Shown here piece after piece: positions 56,442 to 64,000 of a stretch of DNA of 64,000 nucleotides. Each line of letters opens with the position of its first letter. The first letter of the stretch is position 1. The notes under the pieces were generated by a model. That model had not been told where the DNA came from. It made no database searches and saw only the letters and a list, made by a program, of their open reading frames with translations. The position numbers and the translations under genes were made by a program. The stretch comes from Pseudomonadota bacterium (GTDB lineage: Bacteria; Pseudomonadota; Gammaproteobacteria; UBA5335): the NCBI GenBank assembly GCA_034189865.1, contig JAXHTV010000003.1:1-64000 (forward strand), read 5' to 3'.

Positions 56442-57629
56442 ATGAAACCCGCTCCCGCGCCATCCGCTTTTTGTTGGCAGGATCCATTCCGGCTTCACGA
56501 TCAACTGACGTCCGAGGAACGCGGTGTTTGGTCTTCGGTCACCAAATGGGCTGAACAGACCTTATCGCCGCGGATTACCGACGATTTCCGTCATGAGCGT
56601 TTCGAGCGAAACCTGGTTCGTGAAATGGGGCAAGTGGGGCTGCTCGGCGCCACGATTCATGGCCACGGCTGCGCCGGCTTGGGGTCGGTGGCTTACGGTC
56701 TCATCGCCCGCGCTTTAGAGACCGTCGATTCGGGATATCGTTCCCTCATGAGCGTCCAGTCGAGTCTGGTCATGTACCCCATTGACCGGTACGGCAGCGA
56801 TTCTCAGAAATCACATTATTTACCTCCCTTGGCCAGGGGGCAGATCATCGGTTGTTTCGGGCTGACCGAACCCGATCACGGTTCGGATCCCACAGCGATG
56901 AAAACGCGGGCCGTTCCGGTTTCAGGGGGTTACCACCTCACGGGCAGCAAAAACTGGATCACCAACGCACCGGTCGCGGATCTCTTATTGATCTGGGCGC
57001 GCGATGACAAGGGGGTGGTTCGAGGTTTTCTCGTCGAGCGGGATTCGCCGGGTCTTAGAACCGCCGCAATCACCGGAAAAATGGCGCTGCGTTCATCCAC
57101 CACCGGCCAGATATTCCTTGATAATCTGTTCGTACCCCACGAGCAGGTACTTCCCCACGCTCAAGGATTCGGTGCGCCTTTCTCTTGCTTGAACAAGGCA
57201 CGCTACGGCATCGCTTGGGGCGCCATGGGTGCCGCTGAGTCCTGCTGGTTGGCGGCGCGTGATTACACCCTGGAGCGCCATCAGTTCGGTGAGCCGCTCG
57301 CGGCCAAGCAATTGATTCAGAAAAAACTGGCCGACATGCAAACGGAGATTGCATTGGGTCTGCAGGCGGCTTTGCGGGTCGGTCGGTTGATGGATGACGA
57401 TGGCGCAGCGCCGGAAATGATTTCACTGATCAAACGCAACGCCTGTGCCAAGGCCCTTAACATCGCCCGCGACGCGCGCGACATGCATGGAGGCAATGGG
57501 ATCTCGGACGAGTACCATGTCATTCGCCACATGCTCAACCTTGAGGCCGTGAACACCTACGAAGGCACATCGGACATTCATGCGCTGATCCTGGGCCGAT
57601 CCCAGACGGGATATAACGCTTTTGGATAA
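56442..57629 (+). CDS. gcdH: glutaryl-CoA dehydrogenase-like acyl-CoA dehydrogenase
   Basis: 395 residues, typical of the FAD acyl-CoA dehydrogenase fold. [20 protein letters not shown] carries the arginine that binds the glutaryl carboxylate, which favours glutaryl-CoA. [20 protein letters not shown] and [20 protein letters not shown] are the FAD-side motifs. [20 protein letters not shown] contains the catalytic glutamate. It oxidises and decarboxylates glutaryl-CoA to crotonyl-CoA, in lysine or aromatic degradation. The MaoC-like hydratase upstream could act on the product. Confidence 0.92.
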   Translation: MKPAPAPSAFCWQDPFRLHDQLTSEERGVWSSVTKWAEQTLSPRITDDFRHERFERNLVREMGQVGLLGATIHGHGCAGLGSVAYGLIARALETVDSGYRSLMSVQSSLVMYPIDRYGSDSQKSHYLPPLARGQIIGCFGLTEPDHGSDPTAMKTRAVPVSGGYHLTGSKNWITNAPVADLLLIWARDDKGVVRGFLVERDSPGLRTAAITGKMALRSSTTGQIFLDNLFVPHEQVLPHAQGFGAPFSCLNKARYGIAWGAMGAAESCWLAARDYTLERHQFGEPLAAKQLIQKKLADMQTEIALGLQAALRVGRLMDDDGAAPEMISLIKRNACAKALNIARDARDMHGGNGISDEYHVIRHMLNLEAVNTYEGTSDIHALILGRSQTGYNAFG

Positions 57630-57676
57630 GATGAACGCGTATCGGGTGAGTGAAACGTGACTGGAGGAAACCGTCA

Positions 57677-58513
57677 GTGAAACAGCCTTTGGAAGGTCTG
57701 ACCTTTGCGTTGCCCGAAACGCGACAACTCGACGTACTCACTGGACTCATCGAACGCCGAGGCGGGAATGTGCGGCGTTGCCCCCTGGTAGCCATTTTGG
57801 ATACGCCCGATAGCGCTGGCGTGGAGCGGTGGCTGAGGGAATTCGTGGAGCAACCGCCGCAAGAACTCATTTTGCTCACCGGTGAAGGTTTAAGACGCTT
57901 AGTCGGGTTTGCCGAAAGAGCGAATATTGCCAACGCTTTTTTGACGGCCCTCGGACAAACCCGTACGGTCACTCGTGGACCCAAACCAGCGCGTGCCTTG
58001 AAAGAATTGGGTTTATCACCCAGCGTCGCGGCCATTACACCGACCACCGAAGGCGTCATTGAAACGCTGCGACAAGAAACGCTCGAAAACCACGAAGTGG
58101 GCGTGCAACTGTACGGCGAAGATCCCAATACGCGGCTGATCTCGTTTTTGCAAGGTGCTGGTGCGAAACCCCGACCCGTTGCACCGTACGTGTATGCGCC
58201 AGCCAGCGACGAGCAAAAAGTAGTTGACCTCATCCGCGAGCTGAGCGCCGGCGGTATCGATATGATTCTTTTTACCAGCCAACCGCAATATCGGCGACTT
58301 TGCAAAGTCGCGGAGAACGTCGGTCTGTCGAGCGAACTGGCAACCGGCCTTCGTCAGACGAAGGTGGCTGCCGTGGGTCCGGTGATGGCGAATTGTCTCG
58401 AGTCGGCCGGCGTTCGAGTCGATACGATGCCGCCAGAATCATTTTTCATGAAGCCCATGGTGGCCGAAATCGAGCGATGGTTGGGCGGGCGCGGAAACAA
58501 AAATTCAACCTGA
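57677..58513 (+). CDS. uroporphyrinogen-III synthase-like protein
   Basis: 278 residues from a GTG with GGAGG nine bases upstream; another GTG at 57650 is unlikely. The two-lobed HemD fold is suggested by GLTFALPETRQLDVLTGLIE, ILLTGEGLRRLVGFAERANI, RTVTRGPKPARALKELGLSP, VGVQLYGEDPNTRLISFLQG and DMILFTSQPQYRRLCKVAEN. Gammaproteobacterial hemD usually follows hemC, but here it is isolated between gcdH and a cardiolipin synthase. It belongs to the HemD-like group found near regulators and nitrite genes, and may not be the main tetrapyrrole enzyme. Confidence 0.82.
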   Translation: MKQPLEGLTFALPETRQLDVLTGLIERRGGNVRRCPLVAILDTPDSAGVERWLREFVEQPPQELILLTGEGLRRLVGFAERANIANAFLTALGQTRTVTRGPKPARALKELGLSPSVAAITPTTEGVIETLRQETLENHEVGVQLYGEDPNTRLISFLQGAGAKPRPVAPYVYAPASDEQKVVDLIRELSAGGIDMILFTSQPQYRRLCKVAENVGLSSELATGLRQTKVAAVGPVMANCLESAGVRVDTMPPESFFMKPMVAEIERWLGGRGNKNST

Positions 58514-58536
58514 TTTTTATCGAGGGCCGGTGCTGA

Positions 58537-59961
58537 ATGGAGTTCTGGTACAGCCTATTTGCGCTTTTCATCACCGTGCTGGCGGTGCTGCTGTCGGCCC
58601 ATATTGTGCTAGTCAAACGAGAACCTCGTGCCGCTTTACTGTGGGTTACGGTACTTTGGCTCGTGCCTTTTTTAGGTGCCATACTGTATTTGTTGTTCGG
58701 GGTTAACCGCATACGACGTCGCGCTTATGCCCTGAACAGACCACGCTTGCAACACTTGGCCGGCACAGTAGATACCGATCCCAGGGAGCTCAGGCTCGCC
58801 TTGGGACGTGGTTATGAACATTTGCTCGCACTGCGGAATCTGGGCGACCGAGTCACAAATAGCCCGCTACTTCCCGGTAACGCCATTACCTTATTGGTCG
58901 ACGGTGATGAAGCGTTTCCAGAAATGCTCAAAGCAATCTCTCAGGCGACGAAGAATATCACCCTCTCAACCTATATCTTCGGCAACGACCGCATCGGCCA
59001 GGGTTTCGTCAAAGCCTTGGTTGCCGCGATGAACCGGGGCGTAGAAGTCCGGGTGCTGATCGACGCTGCAGGGGAGCGATACAGCTGGCCCTCCATCGTC
59101 GGGGTACTACAGAAGGCCGGTATTCCCGTTGCTCGCTTCTTACCTCACAAACCCAACCGCCTAGTGGGACTGAACCTCAGAAATCACCGTAAACTCTTAG
59201 TTGTGGACGGTCGTATCGGTTTCACTGGCGGCATGAACATCCGCGTGCATCACCTCCAAAACGCCGGCCGGCGAAGCACGCGGGATCTGCACTTCCGGCT
59301 CGAGGGACCCATCGTCGGTCAATTGCAGGAAGTCTTCGTCCAAGATTGGGCGTTCTCAGACGGTGAAATATTAAAGGGTGAAGATTGGTTCCCCGAACTG
59401 CGTCCGATTGGGCGAATATTCGCTCGTGGCGTGCCCGACGGCCCAGACGAAGACCTGGAAAAACTGGTGTGGACGCTACACGGTGCACTGAGTCTGGCCA
59501 AACGCCGGGTCCGCATCATGACGCCGTACTTTTTGCCGGACCGGGCGCTGGTTACCGCACTTAACTTAGCGGCTTTGCGCGGTGTCAAGGTTGATATCGT
59601 CCTACCGAGCAAAAACAATTTGCCATATGTTCAGTGGGCAATGATGGGGCAAATATGGCAAGTGCTCCAGCATGGCTGCCGCGTTTGGCTGACGCCCAAA
59701 CCGTTCGATCACACCAAGCTGATGGTGGTCGACGAGGCCTGGGGATTTGTGGGATCCGCCAACTGGGACCCCCGAAGCCTGCGGTTGAATTTTGAGTATA
59801 ACGTGGAGTTCTACGACCGCGAGTTGGCTCACCAACTGGACTCACTGGTGGTCGAGCGAATCGCCACGGCCACGCCGTGCACGCTGGAGACGGTCGATAA
59901 CCGCGCGCTGCCGGTCAAGCTGCGCGACGGCATAGCTCGCTTGGCGACACCCATACTTTAG
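58537..59961 (+). CDS. cls: cardiolipin synthase
   Basis: 474 residues. Two N-terminal membrane helices (LFALFITVLAVLLSAHIVLV, LLWVTVLWLVPFLGAILYLL) precede two phospholipase-D domains. The first HKD motif is LRNHRKLLVVDGRIGFTGGM, the second FDHTKLMVVDEAWGFVGSAN. It condenses phosphatidylglycerol molecules, or PG with another donor, to cardiolipin at the inner membrane. It starts 23 bases after the hemD-like gene. A poor ribosome binding site precedes the ATG. Confidence 0.93.
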   Translation: MEFWYSLFALFITVLAVLLSAHIVLVKREPRAALLWVTVLWLVPFLGAILYLLFGVNRIRRRAYALNRPRLQHLAGTVDTDPRELRLALGRGYEHLLALRNLGDRVTNSPLLPGNAITLLVDGDEAFPEMLKAISQATKNITLSTYIFGNDRIGQGFVKALVAAMNRGVEVRVLIDAAGERYSWPSIVGVLQKAGIPVARFLPHKPNRLVGLNLRNHRKLLVVDGRIGFTGGMNIRVHHLQNAGRRSTRDLHFRLEGPIVGQLQEVFVQDWAFSDGEILKGEDWFPELRPIGRIFARGVPDGPDEDLEKLVWTLHGALSLAKRRVRIMTPYFLPDRALVTALNLAALRGVKVDIVLPSKNNLPYVQWAMMGQIWQVLQHGCRVWLTPKPFDHTKLMVVDEAWGFVGSANWDPRSLRLNFEYNVEFYDRELAHQLDSLVVERIATATPCTLETVDNRALPVKLRDGIARLATPIL

Positions 59962-60055
59962 AACCCAATAGAATGAGAATGTACCAACACGGCCCCAAAA
60001 CTCGATGGTCTTCATCGTCGTGGGGTACATCACGTAGACCCGGGAGGATTGACGC

Positions 60056-61069
60056 ATGAGAGTGGTTGAAATCGGCAATGCCTTCGGTCTGGAGAATCTT
60101 AATCTTGGCGAGCGTGAACCGGCCGATCCCGGCCCGGGCGAGGTGACGGTTCGCATCCATGCTGCCTCATTGAATTATCGGGATTTGATGATGGTTCGGG
60201 GCCTTTATAACCCCCGACAAAAATTGCCGCTGATCCCATGCTCCGACGGCGCAGGCGAAGTGGTCGCGGTAGGCGACGGCGTCAGCCGTTTCCGTAAGGG
60301 CGATCGGGTCGCGGGCATATTCGCCCAGAAATGGCTTGCCGGTCCGGGCGATAGTAAAGTCGCCCGTTTCACCCTGGGGGGACCGCTGGACGGCACCCTT
60401 GCTGAACAGATGAACTTTCACGAAGATGGCTTGGTGTCCATACCGGACCATCTGACTTTTGATCAAGCCGCGACTCTGCCCTGCGCGGCGGTCACCGCGT
60501 GGCATGCGCTCGTGGCCCATGGTCAGATCAAGGCGGGGGACAGCGTGTTGGTGCTCGGGACGGGGGGGGTGTCACTGTTCGCGTTGCAACTGGCACAAGC
60601 CAGTGGGGCGCGCGTGGTGGTCACATCCAGTCAAGACGACAAGCTCGAGCGGGCCCGGCGTTTGGGTGCCTGGCAAACCATCAATTATCGAACGACGCCT
60701 GATTGGCCCAAACAGGTCTACGAGCTGACCAACGGCGAGGGGGTGGATCACGTGGTGGAAGTCGGCGGTGCAGGGACCTTATCGAAATCCGTCGATGCTG
60801 CCGGTATTGGCGGACGGGTAAGCGTGATCGGCGTACTGTCGGGCACCGCGGCCGAGATCGATGTCAGACGATTGCTGATGAGAGGAATCCAGCTCCGCGG
60901 CGTATTCGTCGGCAGCCGTTCCATGTTTGAGGACATGAACCGCGCCATCAGCCAGCACCGTATCGAGCCGGTGGTGGACAACGTGTTCCCGTTAGAAGAC
61001 ACCCGCGAGGCATTTGAGCATATGGCTCAAGGGCGTCACTTCGGGAAAATCGTTATTCGGGTTTCTTGA
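60056..61069 (+). CDS. quinone reductase/MDR-family NAD(P)-dependent oxidoreductase
   Basis: 337 residues with a clear GGGAGG ribosome binding site. The GroES-like half has VRIHAASLNYRDLMMVRGLY and IPCSDGAGEVVAVGDGVSRF. The Rossmann half has CAAVTAWHALVAHGQIKAGD and VLVLGTGGVSLFALQLAQAS. Zinc ligands of classical alcohol dehydrogenases are missing, so it is probably a zinc-free reductase of quinones, enals or similar compounds. It lies six bases before the FAD dehydrogenase gene, likely one operon. Confidence 0.9.
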   Translation: MRVVEIGNAFGLENLNLGEREPADPGPGEVTVRIHAASLNYRDLMMVRGLYNPRQKLPLIPCSDGAGEVVAVGDGVSRFRKGDRVAGIFAQKWLAGPGDSKVARFTLGGPLDGTLAEQMNFHEDGLVSIPDHLTFDQAATLPCAAVTAWHALVAHGQIKAGDSVLVLGTGGVSLFALQLAQASGARVVVTSSQDDKLERARRLGAWQTINYRTTPDWPKQVYELTNGEGVDHVVEVGGAGTLSKSVDAAGIGGRVSVIGVLSGTAAEIDVRRLLMRGIQLRGVFVGSRSMFEDMNRAISQHRIEPVVDNVFPLEDTREAFEHMAQGRHFGKIVIRVS

Positions 61070-61075
61070 CCAAAC

Positions 61076-62491
61076 ATGGCCGAATTGAACGCTGCCTTGG
61101 CCAAGCTTCGTAAAACCGTCGGGCCGAAAGGCTGGCTCGATTCGCCCGACGCCATGCGACCTTACCTGGAAGAGCGCAGGGGACTGTTCGAGAGTCAGGC
61201 GGCTGCAGTGGTCTGTCCCGCCAATACCGATGAAGTCGCGGCCGTGGTGAAAATTTGTCACCAATCGGGGATCGGCATCGTCCCGCAAGGCGGTAACACA
61301 GGTCTTTGCGGCGGCGCGGTTGCGGCCGATCGGCAGATATTGCTCAACCTCCGGCGGATGGACCGGATTCGCGCCGTCGATACCGCCAACGACACCATCA
61401 CGGTAGAGGCCGGCTGTTTGTTGGCTGAGGTACAAAGGGCCGCCGAACAAGCGAACCGGCTGTTTCCATTGAGCATCGCCGCGGAAGGAAGCTGTCAGAT
61501 CGGCGGCAACCTAGCCACCAATGCGGGCGGGCACAACGTGCTGCGCTACGGCAATATGCGAGATTTAACACTCGGAGTGGAAGTTGTTCTACCCGATGGT
61601 CGGATTTGGAACGGACTGAGTGCTCTCCGCAAGGACAACACCGGTTATGATCTGCGCCATCTTTTTATCGGCTCGGAGGGCACCCTTGGCGTCATCACTG
61701 CCGCCGTTCTGAAGTTGTTTCCGGCATTGCGTCAGCGTGTGACAGCGTTCGCTGCGGTCTCCGCTCCCGCAACCGCGATGCGACTACTCGAGACGCTCCA
61801 ACGCGCCACAGGTCAATCCGTGACCAGTTTTGAACTGATATGCCGACGCGCCTTGGACTTCGTGTTTTCGACCATCCCGCAAACGAGAGATCCGCTGGAT
61901 ACGCCCAGCAGCTGGTATCTGCTGATCGAAGTGGGTACCTCCGGCGATGACAGTGGTTTAGAAGCCATTGTGGAAAATATACTCGCCGATGCCCTGGAAG
62001 CCGGTGATTTGGCCGATGCGGTGCTGGCCACCAGTGATTCGCAACGGGCCGACTTCTGGCGGCTACGCGATTCGATACCGGAAGCTCAGCGAAAGGTCGG
62101 CGCCAGCATCAAGCACGACGTTTCCGTGCCGCTGTCCCAAGTCCCCACGTTTCTCGAGCGCGCCACGGCGGCTGTGACTGCCGTCGATTCCCGCGTTCGG
62201 GTTTGTCCGTTCGGTCACGTCGGTGATGGCAATATCCACTTCAATTTGAGCCAACCGGTGGACATGGACGGCCAAGCGTTCATCCAAGCCTGGGCCGACT
62301 ACAATCGGATCGTGCATGACATCGTGCATGAACTCGGGGGGAGTGTGTCCGCTGAACACGGAATCGGACAGCTCAAAATCGCGGAGATGGCTCGCTATAA
62401 AGACCCTGTTGCGCTGGCGCTGATGCACGCGATCAAGCGAGCATTGGATCCCGATCGAATCATGAATCCGGGGAAAATTCTGCCGGATTGA
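61076..62491 (+). CDS. GlcD-like FAD-linked D-2-hydroxyacid dehydrogenase
   Basis: 471 residues. The PCMH-type FAD domain has GIGIVPQGGNTGLCGGAVAA at about 62-81, AAEGSCQIGGNLATNAGGHN and FIGSEGTLGVITAAVLKLFP. The C-terminal substrate domain has CPFGHVGDGNIHFNLSQPVD and GGSVSAEHGIGQLKIAEMAR. Overall closest in pattern to D-2-hydroxyglutarate or D-lactate dehydrogenases. D-2-hydroxyglutarate would fit the glutaryl-CoA enzyme nearby, but that link is inference. It is convergent with the SulP gene. Confidence 0.91.
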   Translation: MAELNAALAKLRKTVGPKGWLDSPDAMRPYLEERRGLFESQAAAVVCPANTDEVAAVVKICHQSGIGIVPQGGNTGLCGGAVAADRQILLNLRRMDRIRAVDTANDTITVEAGCLLAEVQRAAEQANRLFPLSIAAEGSCQIGGNLATNAGGHNVLRYGNMRDLTLGVEVVLPDGRIWNGLSALRKDNTGYDLRHLFIGSEGTLGVITAAVLKLFPALRQRVTAFAAVSAPATAMRLLETLQRATGQSVTSFELICRRALDFVFSTIPQTRDPLDTPSSWYLLIEVGTSGDDSGLEAIVENILADALEAGDLADAVLATSDSQRADFWRLRDSIPEAQRKVGASIKHDVSVPLSQVPTFLERATAAVTAVDSRVRVCPFGHVGDGNIHFNLSQPVDMDGQAFIQAWADYNRIVHDIVHELGGSVSAEHGIGQLKIAEMARYKDPVALALMHAIKRALDPDRIMNPGKILPD

Positions 62492-62497
62492 CCCGCC

Positions 62498-64000
62498 TCA
62501 TACCTGACTCGACCCATGTTGCGATACATCAGGGGACGACGCCACCAGCGCGTGTACGGCCTGGTCGGTGCTGAGAAAAACCTGACCTGGCCTCAGCCGC
62601 GCATAAAAATCGATTCGTTCCAGCCGGTCCATCACCGGCCCCTTGACCTCCGCCAAGTGCAGCGTCATGCCGTTGCCTGCCAGTGAATCTCGCAACCGTT
62701 CGAGCATATCCTCGGCGCTGGCATCGATAAAATTGACGGCGCTGCAAATCAGCACGACATGTTCAACGTCTGGCCGTTGACGCAACTCGTCCATGACCAC
62801 ATCTTCGACCACGCCCGCATTCGCGAAATATAGACTCTCGTCGACACGCATCAACAAGATCGTGTCCCAGGTACACACCTGGTGCCGGTTGATATTGCGA
62901 TAGTGCTCCGTGCCCGGCACGCGGCCCACCACGGCAATATGCGGATGCCCGGCACGCCACAGGAATGCCGCCAGTGAAATCGCAATACCCAGCAGCAAAC
63001 CGTGTTCAATGCCAAACACCAGAACACCCACCAAGGTGACCATTAACGCCAGGGCATCGGCCCGATCATAGTGCCAGGCATGCTTGATCGTCCCGACGTC
63101 GATGAGTGAGGACACGGCGATCACGATAATGGCCGCCAAAGCGGCCTGCGGCATGTAGGTAAACAGGGGTGTGAGAAACATCACCGCCAATCCGACCAAT
63201 ACCGCCGTGATCAACGCCGCCACTTGGGTTTTCGCACCGGCGGCATGGTTGACCATGGTTCGGCTGAACCCACCCGCAACGGGCATGGTCCCCGAAAGTG
63301 CAGAACCTAAGTTCGCAGCACCCAAGGCGACCAACTCCCGATCTGGATCGATTCGGTTACGCTCACGGTTTGCCAAAAACTTCGCGACCGAGACACTCTC
63401 AACGTAGCCGATCAGCGCAATAAGCGCCGCCGAGGGCAACAGCGCAAACCAGGTGTCGGCCGATAGAAAGCCCAAGCTGGGTTGGGGAAGGCCCGATGGA
63501 ATGGCACCCACAACGGCAACGCCATATCGATCATTCAAGGCGAACAACAGAACCGTGAACGTTCCCAGCGCCACGACCATCAGCGGCGCTGACTTGCTGA
63601 TCGCCGTGATTGAAGCAGGGGCCCACTCACGCTTCACAAGGTAACGGGTCAATGGCCTGCCCATTCCGTACAGAGCGAGCAAACTCAACGCCGCCAGCAT
63701 CACGGTGGCGAGATTGACGGATGACAGCGAAGTCAGGCTTTGCCAAACGGTTGTCGCCGGCGTCAGTCCGCTCTCAAGTTGAATACCGGTGAGGTGCCGA
63801 AGCTGGCTGACCATGATCAGCACCGCGGCCCCGGTGGTGAATCCGGACAAAACGGGATGGCTGATAAAATTGACCAAAACCCCCGCACGCAGCGTGCCCA
63901 GGACCAGCAGGATCAGTCCGCATTCCGCGGCGAGAACCACGGCATTGGTCAGGTAATCACCACCTCCAGCGAATTCCGGCGCGCTGAGAACACTAGCCAC
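62498..64000 (-). CDS. SulP-family anion transporter with STAS domain (N terminus beyond window)
   Basis: 500 residues are visible, and the frame is still open at the window edge. The membrane part has VLVNFISHPVLSGFTTGAAV, SVSVAKFLANRERNRIDPDR, ELVALGAANLGSALSGTMPV and GGFSRTMVNHAAGAKTQVAA, all typical of SulP/SLC26. The C-terminal STAS domain (about the last 110 residues) has LMRVDESLYFANAGVVEDVV and VVLICSAVNFIDASAEDMLE. Substrates in the family include sulfate, bicarbonate and dicarboxylates. None can be assigned from this sequence alone. Confidence 0.9.
   Translation of the reverse strand: MASVLSAPEFAGGGDYLTNAVVLAAECGLILLVLGTLRAGVLVNFISHPVLSGFTTGAAVLIMVSQLRHLTGIQLESGLTPATTVWQSLTSLSSVNLATVMLAALSLLALYGMGRPLTRYLVKREWAPASITAISKSAPLMVVALGTFTVLLFALNDRYGVAVVGAIPSGLPQPSLGFLSADTWFALLPSAALIALIGYVESVSVAKFLANRERNRIDPDRELVALGAANLGSALSGTMPVAGGFSRTMVNHAAGAKTQVAALITAVLVGLAVMFLTPLFTYMPQAALAAIIVIAVSSLIDVGTIKHAWHYDRADALALMVTLVGVLVFGIEHGLLLGIAISLAAFLWRAGHPHIAVVGRVPGTEHYRNINRHQVCTWDTILLMRVDESLYFANAGVVEDVVMDELRQRPDVEHVVLICSAVNFIDASAEDMLERLRDSLAGNGMTLHLAEVKGPVMDRLERIDFYARLRPGQVFLSTDQAVHALVASSPDVSQHGSSQV

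Noticed and set aside
57535-58305. 256-codon minus-strand frame opposite the hemD-like gene
   Set aside because: Serine- and arginine-rich translation typical of antisense frames; it overlaps a real gene for its whole length.

Overview
The window reads as bacterial chromosome, most likely from a gammaproteobacterium. It carries an oligoribonuclease gene, the divergent phosphoenolpyruvate synthase (ppsA)/regulator (ppsR) pair, a YqiB-type DUF1249 gene and FNR/Anr-style operator boxes. Codon use is moderately GC-rich and even. I saw no tRNA, rRNA, CRISPR array, insertion sequence or phage gene. All calls come from reading translated sequence and intergenic DNA; no database search was run.

Layout. 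(1) 1-8987, metal resistance: the tail of a CopA-type Cu+ ATPase, a czcCBA-type RND efflux operon (minus strand), two small His/Cys-rich envelope proteins, a MerR regulator, a cation diffusion facilitator and a small membrane protein. (2) 9139-13423, a DUF4157 protein with an HELTH motif, then Hsp20 and Lon. (3) 13804-18458, a five-PAS GGDEF-EAL protein and a ribosome hibernation factor with a cold-shock-like tail. (4) 18770-22769, SixA, and on the minus strand a split permease pair, a UPF0158 protein, a CHAD protein and an orphan ParA. (5) 22916-24012, small genes. (6) 24102-46483, the core of the window: universal stress protein, class II ribonucleotide reductase, host-attachment-type protein, phosphoribosyltransferase, REC-PAS-GGDEF-EAL, FtsH paralogue, alpha/beta hydrolase, archease, RtcB, nicotinate phosphoribosyltransferase, COG2187 kinase-like protein, PRPP synthetase paralogue, GroEL paralogue, P-type ATPase, MetK paralogue, HMA_2 and DUF5132 proteins. 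(7) 46807-64000, more housekeeping-like content: EcsC, RhlE helicase, ZIP transporter, orn, ppsA/ppsR, DUF4345, DUF1249, MaoC, glutaryl-CoA dehydrogenase, HemD-like, cardiolipin synthase, quinone reductase-like, FAD-linked D-2-hydroxyacid dehydrogenase and a truncated SulP transporter.

The most interesting signal is in regions 2-6. Class II RNR, PRTase, alpha/beta hydrolase, nicotinate PRTase, COG2187 protein, P-type ATPase, Hsp20, HPF and USP are the same families that make up much of the mycobacterial DosR dormancy regulon (nrdZ, Rv0571c, pncB2, Rv2004c, ctpF, hspX, Rv0079, USPs). Here they lie together in a proteobacterium. Three divergent promoter regions carry palindromes of the form TTGA(C/T)-N4-(A/G)TCAA at 27030, 33786 and 39371, and hpf has a one-mismatch copy at 18572. 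For several of these boxes a -10-like hexamer sits where a class II FNR/Anr promoter would need it. I infer a low-oxygen or energy-starvation survival island that joins dNTP supply, NAD salvage, PRPP supply, ribosome hibernation, RNA repair (RtcB/archease), protein quality control (Hsp20, Lon, FtsH, GroEL) and cyclic-di-GMP signalling.

A second candidate system is CHAD-ParA next to SixA (18770-21005). It may be a polyphosphate-granule module, with 11-bp-spaced PhoB-like repeats in front of the CHAD gene.
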